In this document: piece by piece, positions 1-6,950 of the stretch
How the letters are laid out: each line of letters begins with the position of its first letter
Numbering within the stretch: position 1 is the first letter of the stretch
NCBI GenBank assembly: GCA_014584295.1
Contig: JACTNC010000037.1
Location: 1 to 61,548, forward strand
From: Verrucomicrobiota bacterium
Lineage (GTDB): Bacteria; Verrucomicrobiota; Verrucomicrobiia; Opitutales; Opitutaceae
Direction: 5' to 3'
DNA: 61,548 bases
The notes under the pieces: generated by a model
The model's database searches: none
Told to the model about the DNA's origin: nothing
Seen by the model: only the letters and a program-made list of their open reading frames with translations
Translations under genes and position numbers: made by a program

Positions 1-77
1 GTTGCGCCCGATTCGCCAACTCGTGCGATTCCTTCATCCGCCTCAATCCATCTTACCATTTTCCAAGTCCCTTGGAG

Positions 78-97
78 GGGCACGCGTCGTCGTGCCC
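78..97. repeat. Dispersed REP-like palindrome, copy 1
   Basis: A 7-bp perfect stem GGGCACG / CGTGCCC encloses a 6-base loop CGTCGT and is preceded by GGAG. The same palindrome occurs at 220-239 (inverted), 353-372, 5545-5564 and 19047-19066, always outside genes. Size, spacing and intergenic location resemble REP elements. No matching transposase (TnpA-REP/RAYT) gene is seen in the window. Confidence 0.8.
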
Positions 98-219
98 GGG
101 ACCGATCCCTGCACAACAGCGCCACTCCATTCGCCTTTACCGCGCCGCGTCGCCACTCGCTTCGCATCGCCATCTCGGCACCAAACACGCATGCGCATTC
201 TTTATCCGATCCTCAAACC

Positions 220-239
220 GGGCACGACGAAGCGTGCCC
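220..239. repeat. Dispersed REP-like palindrome, copy 2 (inverted)
   Basis: This is the reverse-orientation copy, with stem GGGCACG (220-226), loop ACGAAG and CGTGCCC (233-239), followed by CCTCC, the complement of the GGAGG that precedes the forward copies. It lies between the two direct-repeat copies, so the first 428 bases hold forward, reverse and forward palindromes. Confidence 0.8.
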
Positions 240-352
240 CTCCCAGTTGGGGAAATGCCGATACGTGCGTTTTGTCAGTTGCGCCCGATTCGCCAACTCG
301 TGCGATTTTCATCCGCCTCAATCCATCTTACCATTTTCCAAGTCCCTTGGAG

Positions 353-372
353 GGGCACGCGTCGTCGTGCCC
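353..372. repeat. Dispersed REP-like palindrome, copy 3
   Basis: The stem is GGGCACG (353-359), loop CGTCGT, then CGTGCCC (366-372), inside the second direct-repeat copy and 57 bases upstream of the adenylyltransferase start. It could form a hairpin in the leader of that transcript. Confidence 0.8.
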
Positions 373-428
373 GAGACCGGCCCATGCACAACAGGGTCGC
401 TCCTTTCGCATTCACTTCATCGTGACCC

Positions 429-947
429 ATGAAAGCCTCTGAGCGCGTGCACTCCCTCGAAAATCCCAAACTCTTCACCCTCGCCGAAGCCGTTGCCGAG
501 CGCGAAAGACTCCGACACCAGGGCAGAAAGCTGGTCCTCACAAACGGGGTTTTTGACCTCCTGCACACGGGACATCTCTCCTACCTGAAACAGGCACGCG
601 CCCTGGGGGACGCGCTGTTTGTTGCGCTCAATGCCGACACGAGCGTGAAAGCCCTCAAGGGCCCGACCCGTCCGGTGCAGACGGAGATCGAACGCGCCTT
701 CGCGCTCGGCGCACTGGAATGCGTCAACGGCATCGTGATCTTCCGCGAGCCTCGCCTGACGGAAGAAATTCTGGCACTGAAACCCGACATCTACACGAAG
801 GCCGGAGACTATACCCTCGACAAACTCGATCCCGGTGAACGGGCGGCATTGCAGAAGGTCGGTGCAGGCATCACGTTTCTGCCCTTCCTCCCTGGTTTCA
901 GCACCACACGCCTGATCGAAAAAATCAGGGCTGCGGGCGAAATCTAG
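429..947 (+). CDS. hldC: D-glycero-beta-D-manno-heptose 1-phosphate adenylyltransferase (RfaE/HldE C-terminal domain type)
   Basis: This cytidylyltransferase-fold protein of 172 residues would transfer AMP from ATP to D,D-heptose 1-phosphate, giving ADP-heptose for the LPS inner core in the cytoplasm. The nucleotide-binding motif is visible as TNGVFDLLHTGH near residues 38-49 (HxGH), and GFSTTRLI near the C-terminus corresponds to the second nucleotide-binding motif of the superfamily. The length matches a stand-alone adenylyltransferase rather than the ~470-residue fused HldE, so the heptose-7-phosphate kinase must be encoded elsewhere. It is followed after 24 bp by purN in the same direction. 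A glycerol-3-phosphate cytidylyltransferase is the main alternative, but the region after the HTGH motif fits the RfaE branch better. Confidence 0.88.
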   Translation: MKASERVHSLENPKLFTLAEAVAERERLRHQGRKLVLTNGVFDLLHTGHLSYLKQARALGDALFVALNADTSVKALKGPTRPVQTEIERAFALGALECVNGIVIFREPRLTEEILALKPDIYTKAGDYTLDKLDPGERAALQKVGAGITFLPFLPGFSTTRLIEKIRAAGEI

Positions 948-971
948 GCACCGTATTCCCTTCACACTCCC

Positions 972-1544
972 ATGCGCGTTGTCATTCTCGGATCAGGTCG
1001 TGGCTCAAACGCAGAAGCGCTCCTGCTCGCCCAGCAGGCGGGTCGCCTCGGTCGTGCCCGCGTGGTCGCAATCCTTTCGGACAAACCCGATGCCGGCATC
1101 CTCGCGCTCGGGCCCCGTTTCGGCGTGCCGGCCTCCTACGTCGATCCAGCTCCGTTCAAGACCAAGCTCGAAGGCGACGGAGAAACCCGCTTCATCAACG
1201 CTGTCAATTCCTTCAGCCCCGACCTCATCGTGCTCGCGGGCTTCATGCGTGTGCTGAAACCCGCATTCCTGCGCACGTTCGAAGGCAGGATCATCAATCT
1301 CCACCCAAGCCTGCTTCCGAGCTTTCCCGGACTCGATGCCATCGGCCAGGCATTCCGCCGCGGCGTTAAGATCACGGGCTGCACCGTGCACGAGGTCACG
1401 CTCGAGGTCGACGCCGGCCCGATCCTAGACCAGTCAGCGGTTCGTATCGAAAGTTCCGATACCATCGAATCGCTCACCGCCAAGGTGCATGCAGCGGAAC
1501 ACGCACTGCTCCCCGCGGTGGTCGCGCGGCTGTCTCAGTCGTGA
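972..1544 (+). CDS. purN: Phosphoribosylglycinamide formyltransferase (GART)
   Basis: This 190-residue cytosolic enzyme transfers a formyl group from 10-formyltetrahydrofolate to GAR in step 3 of de novo purine synthesis. The phosphate loop GSGRGSN is at residues 7-13. The catalytic signature [13 protein letters not shown] (Asn and His) lies mid-protein, followed by [13 protein letters not shown], which supplies the catalytic Asp. Length is typical of bacterial PurN. It starts 24 bp after the adenylyltransferase gene, and the two are probably co-transcribed. Its last 10 bases overlap the 3' end of the convergent small membrane-protein gene. Confidence 0.95.
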   Translation: MRVVILGSGRGSNAEALLLAQQAGRLGRARVVAILSDKPDAGILALGPRFGVPASYVDPAPFKTKLEGDGETRFINAVNSFSPDLIVLAGFMRVLKPAFLRTFEGRIINLHPSLLPSFPGLDAIGQAFRRGVKITGCTVHEVTLEVDAGPILDQSAVRIESSDTIESLTAKVHAAEHALLPAVVARLSQS

Positions 1545-1789
1545 TGATGCCTGCCTTTGCAGCAGGGATCGCAGAGGCACACCAGTCCGACGAGGAGCAG
1601 GGGCGCAAAGCCGATCAACAACGCAATCCGGGAATCGCCTTCGAGAAGCGTGATGCCTCCGCCAATCATCGCCAGTAGAAGCACGACGATCAGCACAAAG
1701 CGCCGCTTGGGGGATTTGCCGCAGGGCGCGGCAGGGTCGGGGTTGGCAACCGGATGAGCCACTGGTTCCGAGTAAAGAAATGCCGACAT
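1535..1789 (-). CDS. Small predicted inner-membrane protein with Cys/His-rich tail
   Basis: An 84-residue ORF read from the ATG at 1789; a TTG three codons upstream is possible. A hydrophilic N-terminus is followed by two hydrophobic stretches (about residues 31-49 and 54-72) and the C-terminal sequence [14 protein letters not shown], which has four Cys and three His and could bind metal or be oxidation-sensitive. It converges on purN and overlaps it by 10 bp. I do not recognise a family. Two clean transmembrane segments and a basic KSPKRR flank before the first helix support it being real, but its short length keeps confidence moderate. Confidence 0.5.
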   Translation of the reverse strand: MSAFLYSEPVAHPVANPDPAAPCGKSPKRRFVLIVVLLLAMIGGGITLLEGDSRIALLIGFAPLLLVGLVCLCDPCCKGRHHHD

Positions 1790-1998
1790 CCGCCACAAGC
1801 ACTATTTCTTTCGTAGAACTACGGAAATTTTTGAACGAAAAGGAGTTGGATTGCGTCCAAGCCGTGATGCCGGTTCTGAATAACTTGTGAACAGGTGCGC
1901 AACTCGTCGACCTTCATGCGGTTATTCGTCGAGGAGTTCGCGGCTGCCCGCGAGATTTCCGTTGTGAATGCGCCGAGGGGAAAGCAGGTTTTGCCGTC

Positions 1999-2958
1999 AT
2001 GAGCTCCACCGGATCGGCGGCTTCGCGCAGGCTCCTCGATGAAATCGGCTCCGTCGATGCTGTCGGAATCGAGGAAAGGGTCGCGAAGTACAGCACCCGC
2101 TCGATAAAGAGGGCGTCCAAGGTGTTTGGTTTGAAGCTCGCCGTTTCCATGGTGGACCTGACCACCCTGGAGGGAAAGGACACACCCGGAAAGGTCGCAT
2201 CCCTCTGCGTCAAGGCGCTGCACCCCCATGTTGCTCCTGATGAAGGCAAGTCCCTCGACGACTTGCCGCCCGTCGCAGCGGTGTGTGTCTATCCCGCCAT
2301 GGTCCGGCACGCACGTCGTCACTTGGGGAACTCATCCCCGGTTAGAATCGCGTCGGTTGCCACGGCCTTTCCAAGCGGACAGTCCCCCCTCAAGACCCGC
2401 CTCGCCGAGGTCCGCGCAGCCGTGTCCGATGGTGCCGATGAAATCGACATGGTCATCAACCGCGGTGCGTTTCTCGCCGGTGAATTCGGGCGCGTTCAGG
2501 ACGAAATCAGCGCCGTCGTCGAAGCGTGCGGATCCCGTGCGCTCAAGGTTATTCTGGAGACCGGGGAACTCGAGACCTACGACAATATTCGCGCGGCATC
2601 CTTTCTCGCCATGCGTGTCATCCGCCCTGGCGATTTCATCAAGACGAGCACCGGCAAGACCTCGTCCAATGCAACCCTCGGCAACAATCAGGTGATGATC
2701 GAGGCAATCCGTGATTACTTTTTGGATACAGGCATCGCCATCGGCATGAAGCCCGCGGGCGGAATCCGCACCGCAAAGCAGTCCCTCGCGTTCCTGGTCG
2801 CCGTGAAGGAAACGCTGGGCGACGACTGGCTCACGCCCGCGCGCTACCGCTTCGGCGCGTCTTCCCTGCTCAATGATCTGCTCCGCCAACTGGTGAAGGA
2901 AAAGACCGGTGCCTACCAGGCTCCCTATGCCTTCAGCGAAGCCACCGAAAGTTACTGA
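1999..2958 (+). CDS. deoC: Deoxyribose-phosphate aldolase (long form)
   Basis: This class I aldolase cleaves 2-deoxy-D-ribose 5-phosphate into glyceraldehyde 3-phosphate and acetaldehyde. It has 319 residues, longer than the 220-260-residue short form, with an N-terminal extension of about 50 residues. The catalytic set is present with spacing close to the E. coli enzyme: Asp150 (ADEIDMVIN), Lys183 (ALKVILET), the Schiff-base Lys215 (DFIKTSTGK) and Lys251 (GMKPAGGIR). It begins a three-gene unit with two aldehyde dehydrogenase-family genes, which suits disposal of the acetaldehyde formed. The start is the ATG at 1999; about 200 bp of non-coding sequence separates it from the preceding gene. 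Confidence 0.96.
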   Translation: MSSTGSAASRRLLDEIGSVDAVGIEERVAKYSTRSIKRASKVFGLKLAVSMVDLTTLEGKDTPGKVASLCVKALHPHVAPDEGKSLDDLPPVAAVCVYPAMVRHARRHLGNSSPVRIASVATAFPSGQSPLKTRLAEVRAAVSDGADEIDMVINRGAFLAGEFGRVQDEISAVVEACGSRALKVILETGELETYDNIRAASFLAMRVIRPGDFIKTSTGKTSSNATLGNNQVMIEAIRDYFLDTGIAIGMKPAGGIRTAKQSLAFLVAVKETLGDDWLTPARYRFGASSLLNDLLRQLVKEKTGAYQAPYAFSEATESY

Positions 2959-2968
2959 TCTTCCGCCC

Positions 2969-4471
2969 ATGCCCGCACGCCCAGCAGCAAGACGCACTAC
3001 CCGGCCCGCACGCCCGGCACCGGAACTGAGTTTCGGCGATCTCTGGACATTCGATCCGGCGCCTGAGACGGCGGACCCGAAACTGAGGCAGCGCTACGAC
3101 CTTTTCATCGACGGAAAATTTTCTGCACCGGTATCCGGAACCTATTTCCCGTCCATCAATCCCGCCAACGAGAAACCCCTCGCAGAGATCGCCCTCGCCG
3201 CCAACACCGATGTCGATCTCGCCTTTGCCGCGGCAACTCGCGCCTTTCCCTCCTGGTCGCGCCTCCACGGAAGCGAACGCGGAAAGTACCTTTACCGCAT
3301 AGCCCGGCTACTTCAGGACCGCGCCCGCGAATTCGCCGTCGCCGAGACGCTCGATGGCGGCAAACCCATCAAGGAATCGCGTGACTTCGACGTGCCCATG
3401 GCAGCGGCACATTTCTTCTATCACGCCGGGTGGGCCGACAAGCTGGAGTACGCGTTTCCGGGTGCGCGCGCCTGGAAACCGCACGGCGTGGTCGGACAGG
3501 TGATTCCCTGGAATTTCCCGCTGCTCATGCTCGCGTGGAAACTCGCTCCCGCCCTCGCCACGGGCAATACCGTGGTGCTGAAACCCGCCGAAACCACCTC
3601 AATCACGGCACTCAAGCTCGCGGAAATCCTCCTGGAAGCCGATCTTCCTCCAGGTGTGGTCAACTTCGTCACCGGCGCGGGTGAGGTCGGTGCCGCAGTG
3701 GTCAATCACCCTGCCGCTGCCAAGATTGCCTTCACGGGATCGACTGAGGTCGGGAAAAAAATCATGCGCGCCTCCGCAGGCTCGGGAAAGAAACTCACCC
3801 TCGAACTCGGCGGAAAGGCCGCGAACATCGTCTTCGAGGACGCCCCCATTGACCAGGCGGTCGAAGGCGTGGTCAACGGCATCTTCTTCAACCAAGGACA
3901 CGTTTGCTGCGCCGGCTCGCGCCTGCTCGTTCAGGAGGGTGTCGCCGAGGTCGTTCTCGCCAAACTCAAGAATCGCATCCGGGTCCTCCGTGTTGGCGAT
4001 CCGATCGACAAGAATACCGACATCGGAGCGATCAATTCGCGCGAGCAGCTCGACAAGATCCGTCGGCTGGTGAATATCGGCGTCAAGGACGGCGCCGAGC
4101 TCTACCAACCGCCGTGCAAGCTGCCGGAGAAGGGGTTTTATTTCCGCCCCACCATCCTCAGCGGCGTGCAGCAGAGCCACAGGGTGGCGCGCGAGGAGAT
4201 TTTCGGACCGGTGCTCTCCATCCTCACTTTCCGCACAGTCGAGGAGGCCATCGAAAAGGCGAACAACACGGCGTACGGACTGAGCGCCGGTGTTTGGACA
4301 GACAAGGGGTCGCGCATCCTGAAGATGAGCACGGAATTGAAAGCGGGCGTTGTCTGGGCAAACACCTACAACCGCTTTGATCCGGCGTCACCCTTCGGCG
4401 GATACAAGGAGTCCGGATTCGGACGCGAGGGCGGGCGCCACGGTCTCGCCGACTACGTCCAGCTTCACTGA
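2969..4471 (+). CDS. NAD(P)-dependent aldehyde dehydrogenase (active member of pair)
   Basis: A 500-residue aldehyde dehydrogenase with all catalytic elements: Asn182 in IPWNFP, Lys205 in VVLKPAE, Glu279 in LELGGK and the nucleophile Cys313 in GHVCCAGSR, plus the NAD-binding FTGSTEVGKK. The ATG at 2969, 10 bp after deoC, is preferred; an in-frame ATG at 2909 would overlap deoC by 50 bp and add an unlikely tail. The first ~20 residues are Arg/Pro-rich. Next to deoC it most likely oxidises acetaldehyde released by the aldolase. Whether the product is acetate or acetyl-CoA cannot be read from the sequence, but the Cys/Glu pair favours the hydrolytic, acetate-forming type. Confidence 0.93.
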   Translation: MPARPAARRTTRPARPAPELSFGDLWTFDPAPETADPKLRQRYDLFIDGKFSAPVSGTYFPSINPANEKPLAEIALAANTDVDLAFAAATRAFPSWSRLHGSERGKYLYRIARLLQDRAREFAVAETLDGGKPIKESRDFDVPMAAAHFFYHAGWADKLEYAFPGARAWKPHGVVGQVIPWNFPLLMLAWKLAPALATGNTVVLKPAETTSITALKLAEILLEADLPPGVVNFVTGAGEVGAAVVNHPAAAKIAFTGSTEVGKKIMRASAGSGKKLTLELGGKAANIVFEDAPIDQAVEGVVNGIFFNQGHVCCAGSRLLVQEGVAEVVLAKLKNRIRVLRVGDPIDKNTDIGAINSREQLDKIRRLVNIGVKDGAELYQPPCKLPEKGFYFRPTILSGVQQSHRVAREEIFGPVLSILTFRTVEEAIEKANNTAYGLSAGVWTDKGSRILKMSTELKAGVVWANTYNRFDPASPFGGYKESGFGREGGRHGLADYVQLH

Positions 4472-4481
4472 GGGCAATGCC

Positions 4482-5348
4482 ATGGCACGACTGATCATCA
4501 CCAAGACACCCAAGGTTTATGTGGGGGGCGCCTTCATACGCTCCGAAAGCGGCCGCACTTTTCCGTTGAAGGACAGCCAAGGCGCGTTTGTCGGACACGT
4601 GCCGCAATGCACCCGCAAGGATCTTCGCACCGCCGTGGAGGCAGCCGCTCGCGCAGGCGCAGGCTGGGCTCGCCGCACCGCCTTCAATCGGGGCCAGATC
4701 CTCTATCGCCTCGCGGAAATGATGGAGGCACGCACAGGCGAGCTTGCAGATGCGATCATGCTCGGAGGCACCGCGGCTGCGACGGCGAAAGCCGAGGTGA
4801 GCACCGCCGTGGATCGCCTGATCTACTACGCCGGCTGGGCCGACAAGTACGAGCAGGTGCTCGGAAACGTGAATCCGGTGTCCGGTCCCTATTTCAACTT
4901 CACCGTCACCGAACCCATGGGCGTCATTGGACTGATCGCACCGGATGACGCACCGCTTCTCGCTCTGGTGTCCCTGCTGGCACCCACGATCGTCAGCGGC
5001 AACGCCGCGGTCGCACTGGCATCGGAAACCCAGCCCTATCCCGCAATCCTTCTCGGTGAAATGCTTGCAACGAGCGACCTCCCTGGTGGGGTCGTCAATC
5101 TGATCACCGGCTACCGGAAGGAACTGCTTCCGACGTTCGCGACCCACCAGCATCTTCGTGGAATCGGCGGTACCACCAATGCCGAGGAACGCAAACTCCT
5201 GCAATCAGGCGCCGCCGAATCGATCAAGCGCGTGAAGCTCACCTCGGCGGAGGACCGCTTTGACTGGACAACCGATACCGCCCAAAGCCTCTACGCCATC
5301 CGCGACTGGCTCGAATTCAAGACAACCTGGCACCCGATCGGCTCCTGA
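4482..5348 (+). CDS. Truncated, catalytically dead aldehyde dehydrogenase paralogue
   Basis: A 288-residue protein that aligns with roughly the N-terminal 270 residues of its upstream neighbour (shared YYAGWADK, EPMGVIG, DLPGGVVNLITG). It lacks every catalytic residue: PWN is replaced by PDD (154-156), the Lys of VVLKPAE is Leu179, and the Glu and Cys domain is absent. The NAD-binding TGSTEVG becomes GIGGTTNAE. The ORF ends cleanly with a non-ALDH tail (FDWTTDTAQSLYAIRDWLEFKT), so it is a maintained short form and not a recent frameshift. The ATG at 4482 lies 10 bp after the preceding stop with AGGGCAATGCC upstream. A regulatory or structural partner of the active dehydrogenase is the simplest idea. 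Confidence 0.85.
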   Translation: MARLIITKTPKVYVGGAFIRSESGRTFPLKDSQGAFVGHVPQCTRKDLRTAVEAAARAGAGWARRTAFNRGQILYRLAEMMEARTGELADAIMLGGTAAATAKAEVSTAVDRLIYYAGWADKYEQVLGNVNPVSGPYFNFTVTEPMGVIGLIAPDDAPLLALVSLLAPTIVSGNAAVALASETQPYPAILLGEMLATSDLPGGVVNLITGYRKELLPTFATHQHLRGIGGTTNAEERKLLQSGAAESIKRVKLTSAEDRFDWTTDTAQSLYAIRDWLEFKTTWHPIGS

Positions 5349-5370
5349 ATAGGATCCATCGCCCCCCTTC

Positions 5371-5646
5371 GACATCGTTCCGCAACGTCGACCCCCCTTG
5401 ACAGCGCTTCCCAGCGCCAAACGCCGTCTTGACAGCGCCCCTCAACTCTGGACCCCGTCTTGACATCACCCCTCAACGCTGGACCCCTTCTTGACAGCGC
5501 CCTTCAACTCCGGACGCCTTCTTGACATCACCCCTCACCTGGAGGGGCACGCTTCGTCGTGCCCGGTTTGAAATAGGAGCGGGAGCATCTTGCTCCCGAT
5601 TTTCGATCCATCGGGACCTGGAAGGTCCCGGTACCCCGCTACCCTG
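5371..5646. repeat. Compound intergenic repeat, left copy
   Basis: This element occupies the gap between the aldehyde dehydrogenase and lipoprotein genes. It opens with a 29-base unit (5371-5399), then 31-base units at 5400, 5431, 5462 and 5493 and a partial one at 5524, each beginning GACAGCGC or GACATCAC after a CTT, so TTGACA recurs every 31 bases. The palindrome GGGCACG/CGTGCCC follows at 5545-5564, then the hairpin CGGGAGCA-TCT-TGCTCCCG (5580-5598), then CGGGACCT-GGA-AGGTCCCG (5612-5630). The same order recurs at 18932-19151. No protein-coding gene is credible here; the rest of the gap to 5857 shows nothing else clear. Confidence 0.85.
5545..5564. repeat. Dispersed REP-like palindrome, copy 4
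   Basis: The stem is GGGCACG (5545-5551), loop CTTCGT, then CGTGCCC (5558-5564), inside the left compound repeat. The loop sequence matches copy 5 at 19047-19066 exactly and differs slightly from the copies in the first 428 bases. Confidence 0.8.
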
Positions 5647-5857
5647 CTCAGGATCAACCGGCGTTTCGCAGGTCACAACGATCCGTCTGACTCCAACTGT
5701 CCGGTGGATAGTAAATTGGGGCGTCACGTCCCATGACCAAGCACCAAGAATCAACATTCCAAAACAAATATATTGCCCAGCCGATATAAAACGAGCTACT
5801 GAATGTTTGTCCGGCCATCCCGCGCAACCCCTCAGCGCACCATCCTCCTTGCCTGTC

Positions 5858-6928
5858 ATGCAACCGGTACGTCGCCTCCGACTGTACACGTTTGTCGCCG
5901 CGGTTCACGGCGGAGTGCTCCTGCTCTGCATCTCCGGCTGTGCCTCTGCTCCTCCTGCATCCGCGGACCTGCGCACGAACGCAACCGCCTCTGCACCGGA
6001 ACCCGCTGACGAAAAAATTCTCGTAGAGGCGATCAAACCGCTCTCCGGACCGAAACGGGTGGTTGCCGTCGGAAAATTCGACTGCATCGGTTCGTTCAGG
6101 CAGAATTTCGGCGACTGGGATATCGGAGGCGGGATCTCCGCGATGCTTGCGACTGCCCTCAGCGAGTCCGAACAATTTATCGTCGTGGAGCGCTCCTACC
6201 TTTCCCAGGTGCTCAGCGAACAGGAGCTCAAAAACCAGAGAGCGGTCCTGGAGACGACCGGACCTCAACTGGGCCAGCTCACGGGGGTTCAACTGCTGAT
6301 CTACGGAGCAATCACGGAATTTGGATCCGATAACTCGGGAGGCGGATTCAGTATCGGAATCGCTGGATTACCCTCCGGCCTCAAAGCGGGCCTCGGTCCA
6401 CAATTCACCAAGGGAAAGGTGGCCATGGATGTCCGGGTCGTGGATACGACCACCGGGCAGATTGTCGCGACCTACAAGGTTGCCGAAAAACTCCGGGGAA
6501 CCTCTTGGGATCTTTCCTTTGGAAAGGACAACATCTCAATGGGGAACAACTTCTTCAAGAAGACACCTCTTGGAGAAGCCTGCAGGCGCGCGATCACCCA
6601 GGCGGTCGTTCAGTTCGCAGCAAATGCCGAAAGACGACCCTGGCAGGGTCGGATCGTGGATGTCGAAGGGTCCGACTATTCAATCAACGCGGGAGCAAAG
6701 GCGGGTATTAAGCAGGGCGACAGATTTCAGGTCTTTCGCACGGCCAAGGTCATCAAGGATCCCGACACCGGTCAGGTGCTGAGCCGGAGGGAACAGCCCA
6801 TCGGCACAATCGAGATTCTCAAGGTGGAGGAATCCTTGGCATCGGGGCTCTTCATGGCAGAAACAAGCTCTGACGCCTCGTCCGCCATCGTTGGGGATTT
6901 CGTTCGTCCTCTAGCACTTTCTCCGTGA
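5858..6928 (+). CDS. CsgG-family outer-membrane lipoprotein with FlgT-like C-terminal domain
   Basis: A 356-residue predicted lipoprotein. A signal sequence ends in the lipobox ISGC (Cys28), pointing to lipidation and probably outer-membrane anchoring. Residues about 66-250 resemble the CsgG family (VVAVGKFD, then VVERSYLSQVLSEQEL and LLIYGAITEF); CsgG proper forms the curli export channel. Residues 261-350 (WQGRIVDVEGSDYSINAG, later IKQGDRFQVFR and DPDTGQVL) resemble the C-terminal domain of the flagellar assembly protein FlgT. The ATG at 5858 gives a standard signal peptide; upstream in-frame codons run into the compound repeat. The giant exported protein starts 22 bp downstream, so the two are very likely co-transcribed. 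Export or anchoring of that protein is inferred from this pairing, not shown. Confidence 0.8.
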   Translation: MQPVRRLRLYTFVAAVHGGVLLLCISGCASAPPASADLRTNATASAPEPADEKILVEAIKPLSGPKRVVAVGKFDCIGSFRQNFGDWDIGGGISAMLATALSESEQFIVVERSYLSQVLSEQELKNQRAVLETTGPQLGQLTGVQLLIYGAITEFGSDNSGGGFSIGIAGLPSGLKAGLGPQFTKGKVAMDVRVVDTTTGQIVATYKVAEKLRGTSWDLSFGKDNISMGNNFFKKTPLGEACRRAITQAVVQFAANAERRPWQGRIVDVEGSDYSINAGAKAGIKQGDRFQVFRTAKVIKDPDTGQVLSRREQPIGTIEILKVEESLASGLFMAETSSDASSAIVGDFVRPLALSP

Positions 6929-6950
6929 GCTGATCCGCCTGCTAACTGCC

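Larger units (their letters stand above)
1..405. repeat. Imperfect ~130-bp direct repeat (copies at 1-130 and 278-405)
   Basis: The first copy starts at or before the window edge with GTTGCGCCCGATTCGCCAAC, and the same string recurs at 278. The copies stay closely similar to about 130 and 405, with a 2-base deletion in the second (GATTCCTTCATCC against GATTTTCATCC) and some divergence near the ends. Each copy carries the palindrome described separately. The 428 bases before the first gene hold no convincing coding region: the reading frames here are low-complexity translations of the repeats themselves. The left boundary is unknown because the window begins inside the element. Confidence 0.85.

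Noticed and set aside
2..442. Overlapping protein-coding frames in the first 428 bases and antisense frames over the compound repeats (5291-5889 and 18729-19262)
   Set aside because: The predicted peptides are translations of repeat and palindrome sequence (recurrent RARRSVPL), appear in several frames and lack domain features.
4224..5204. 326-residue antisense ORF across the aldehyde dehydrogenase genes
   Set aside because: It is a shadow of two well-supported sense genes and shows no recognisable motif.
5371..5530. CRISPR array made of the ~31-bp periodic units
   Set aside because: The units are contiguous variants of one another with no unique spacers, and no cas genes are present. They are tandem repeats.
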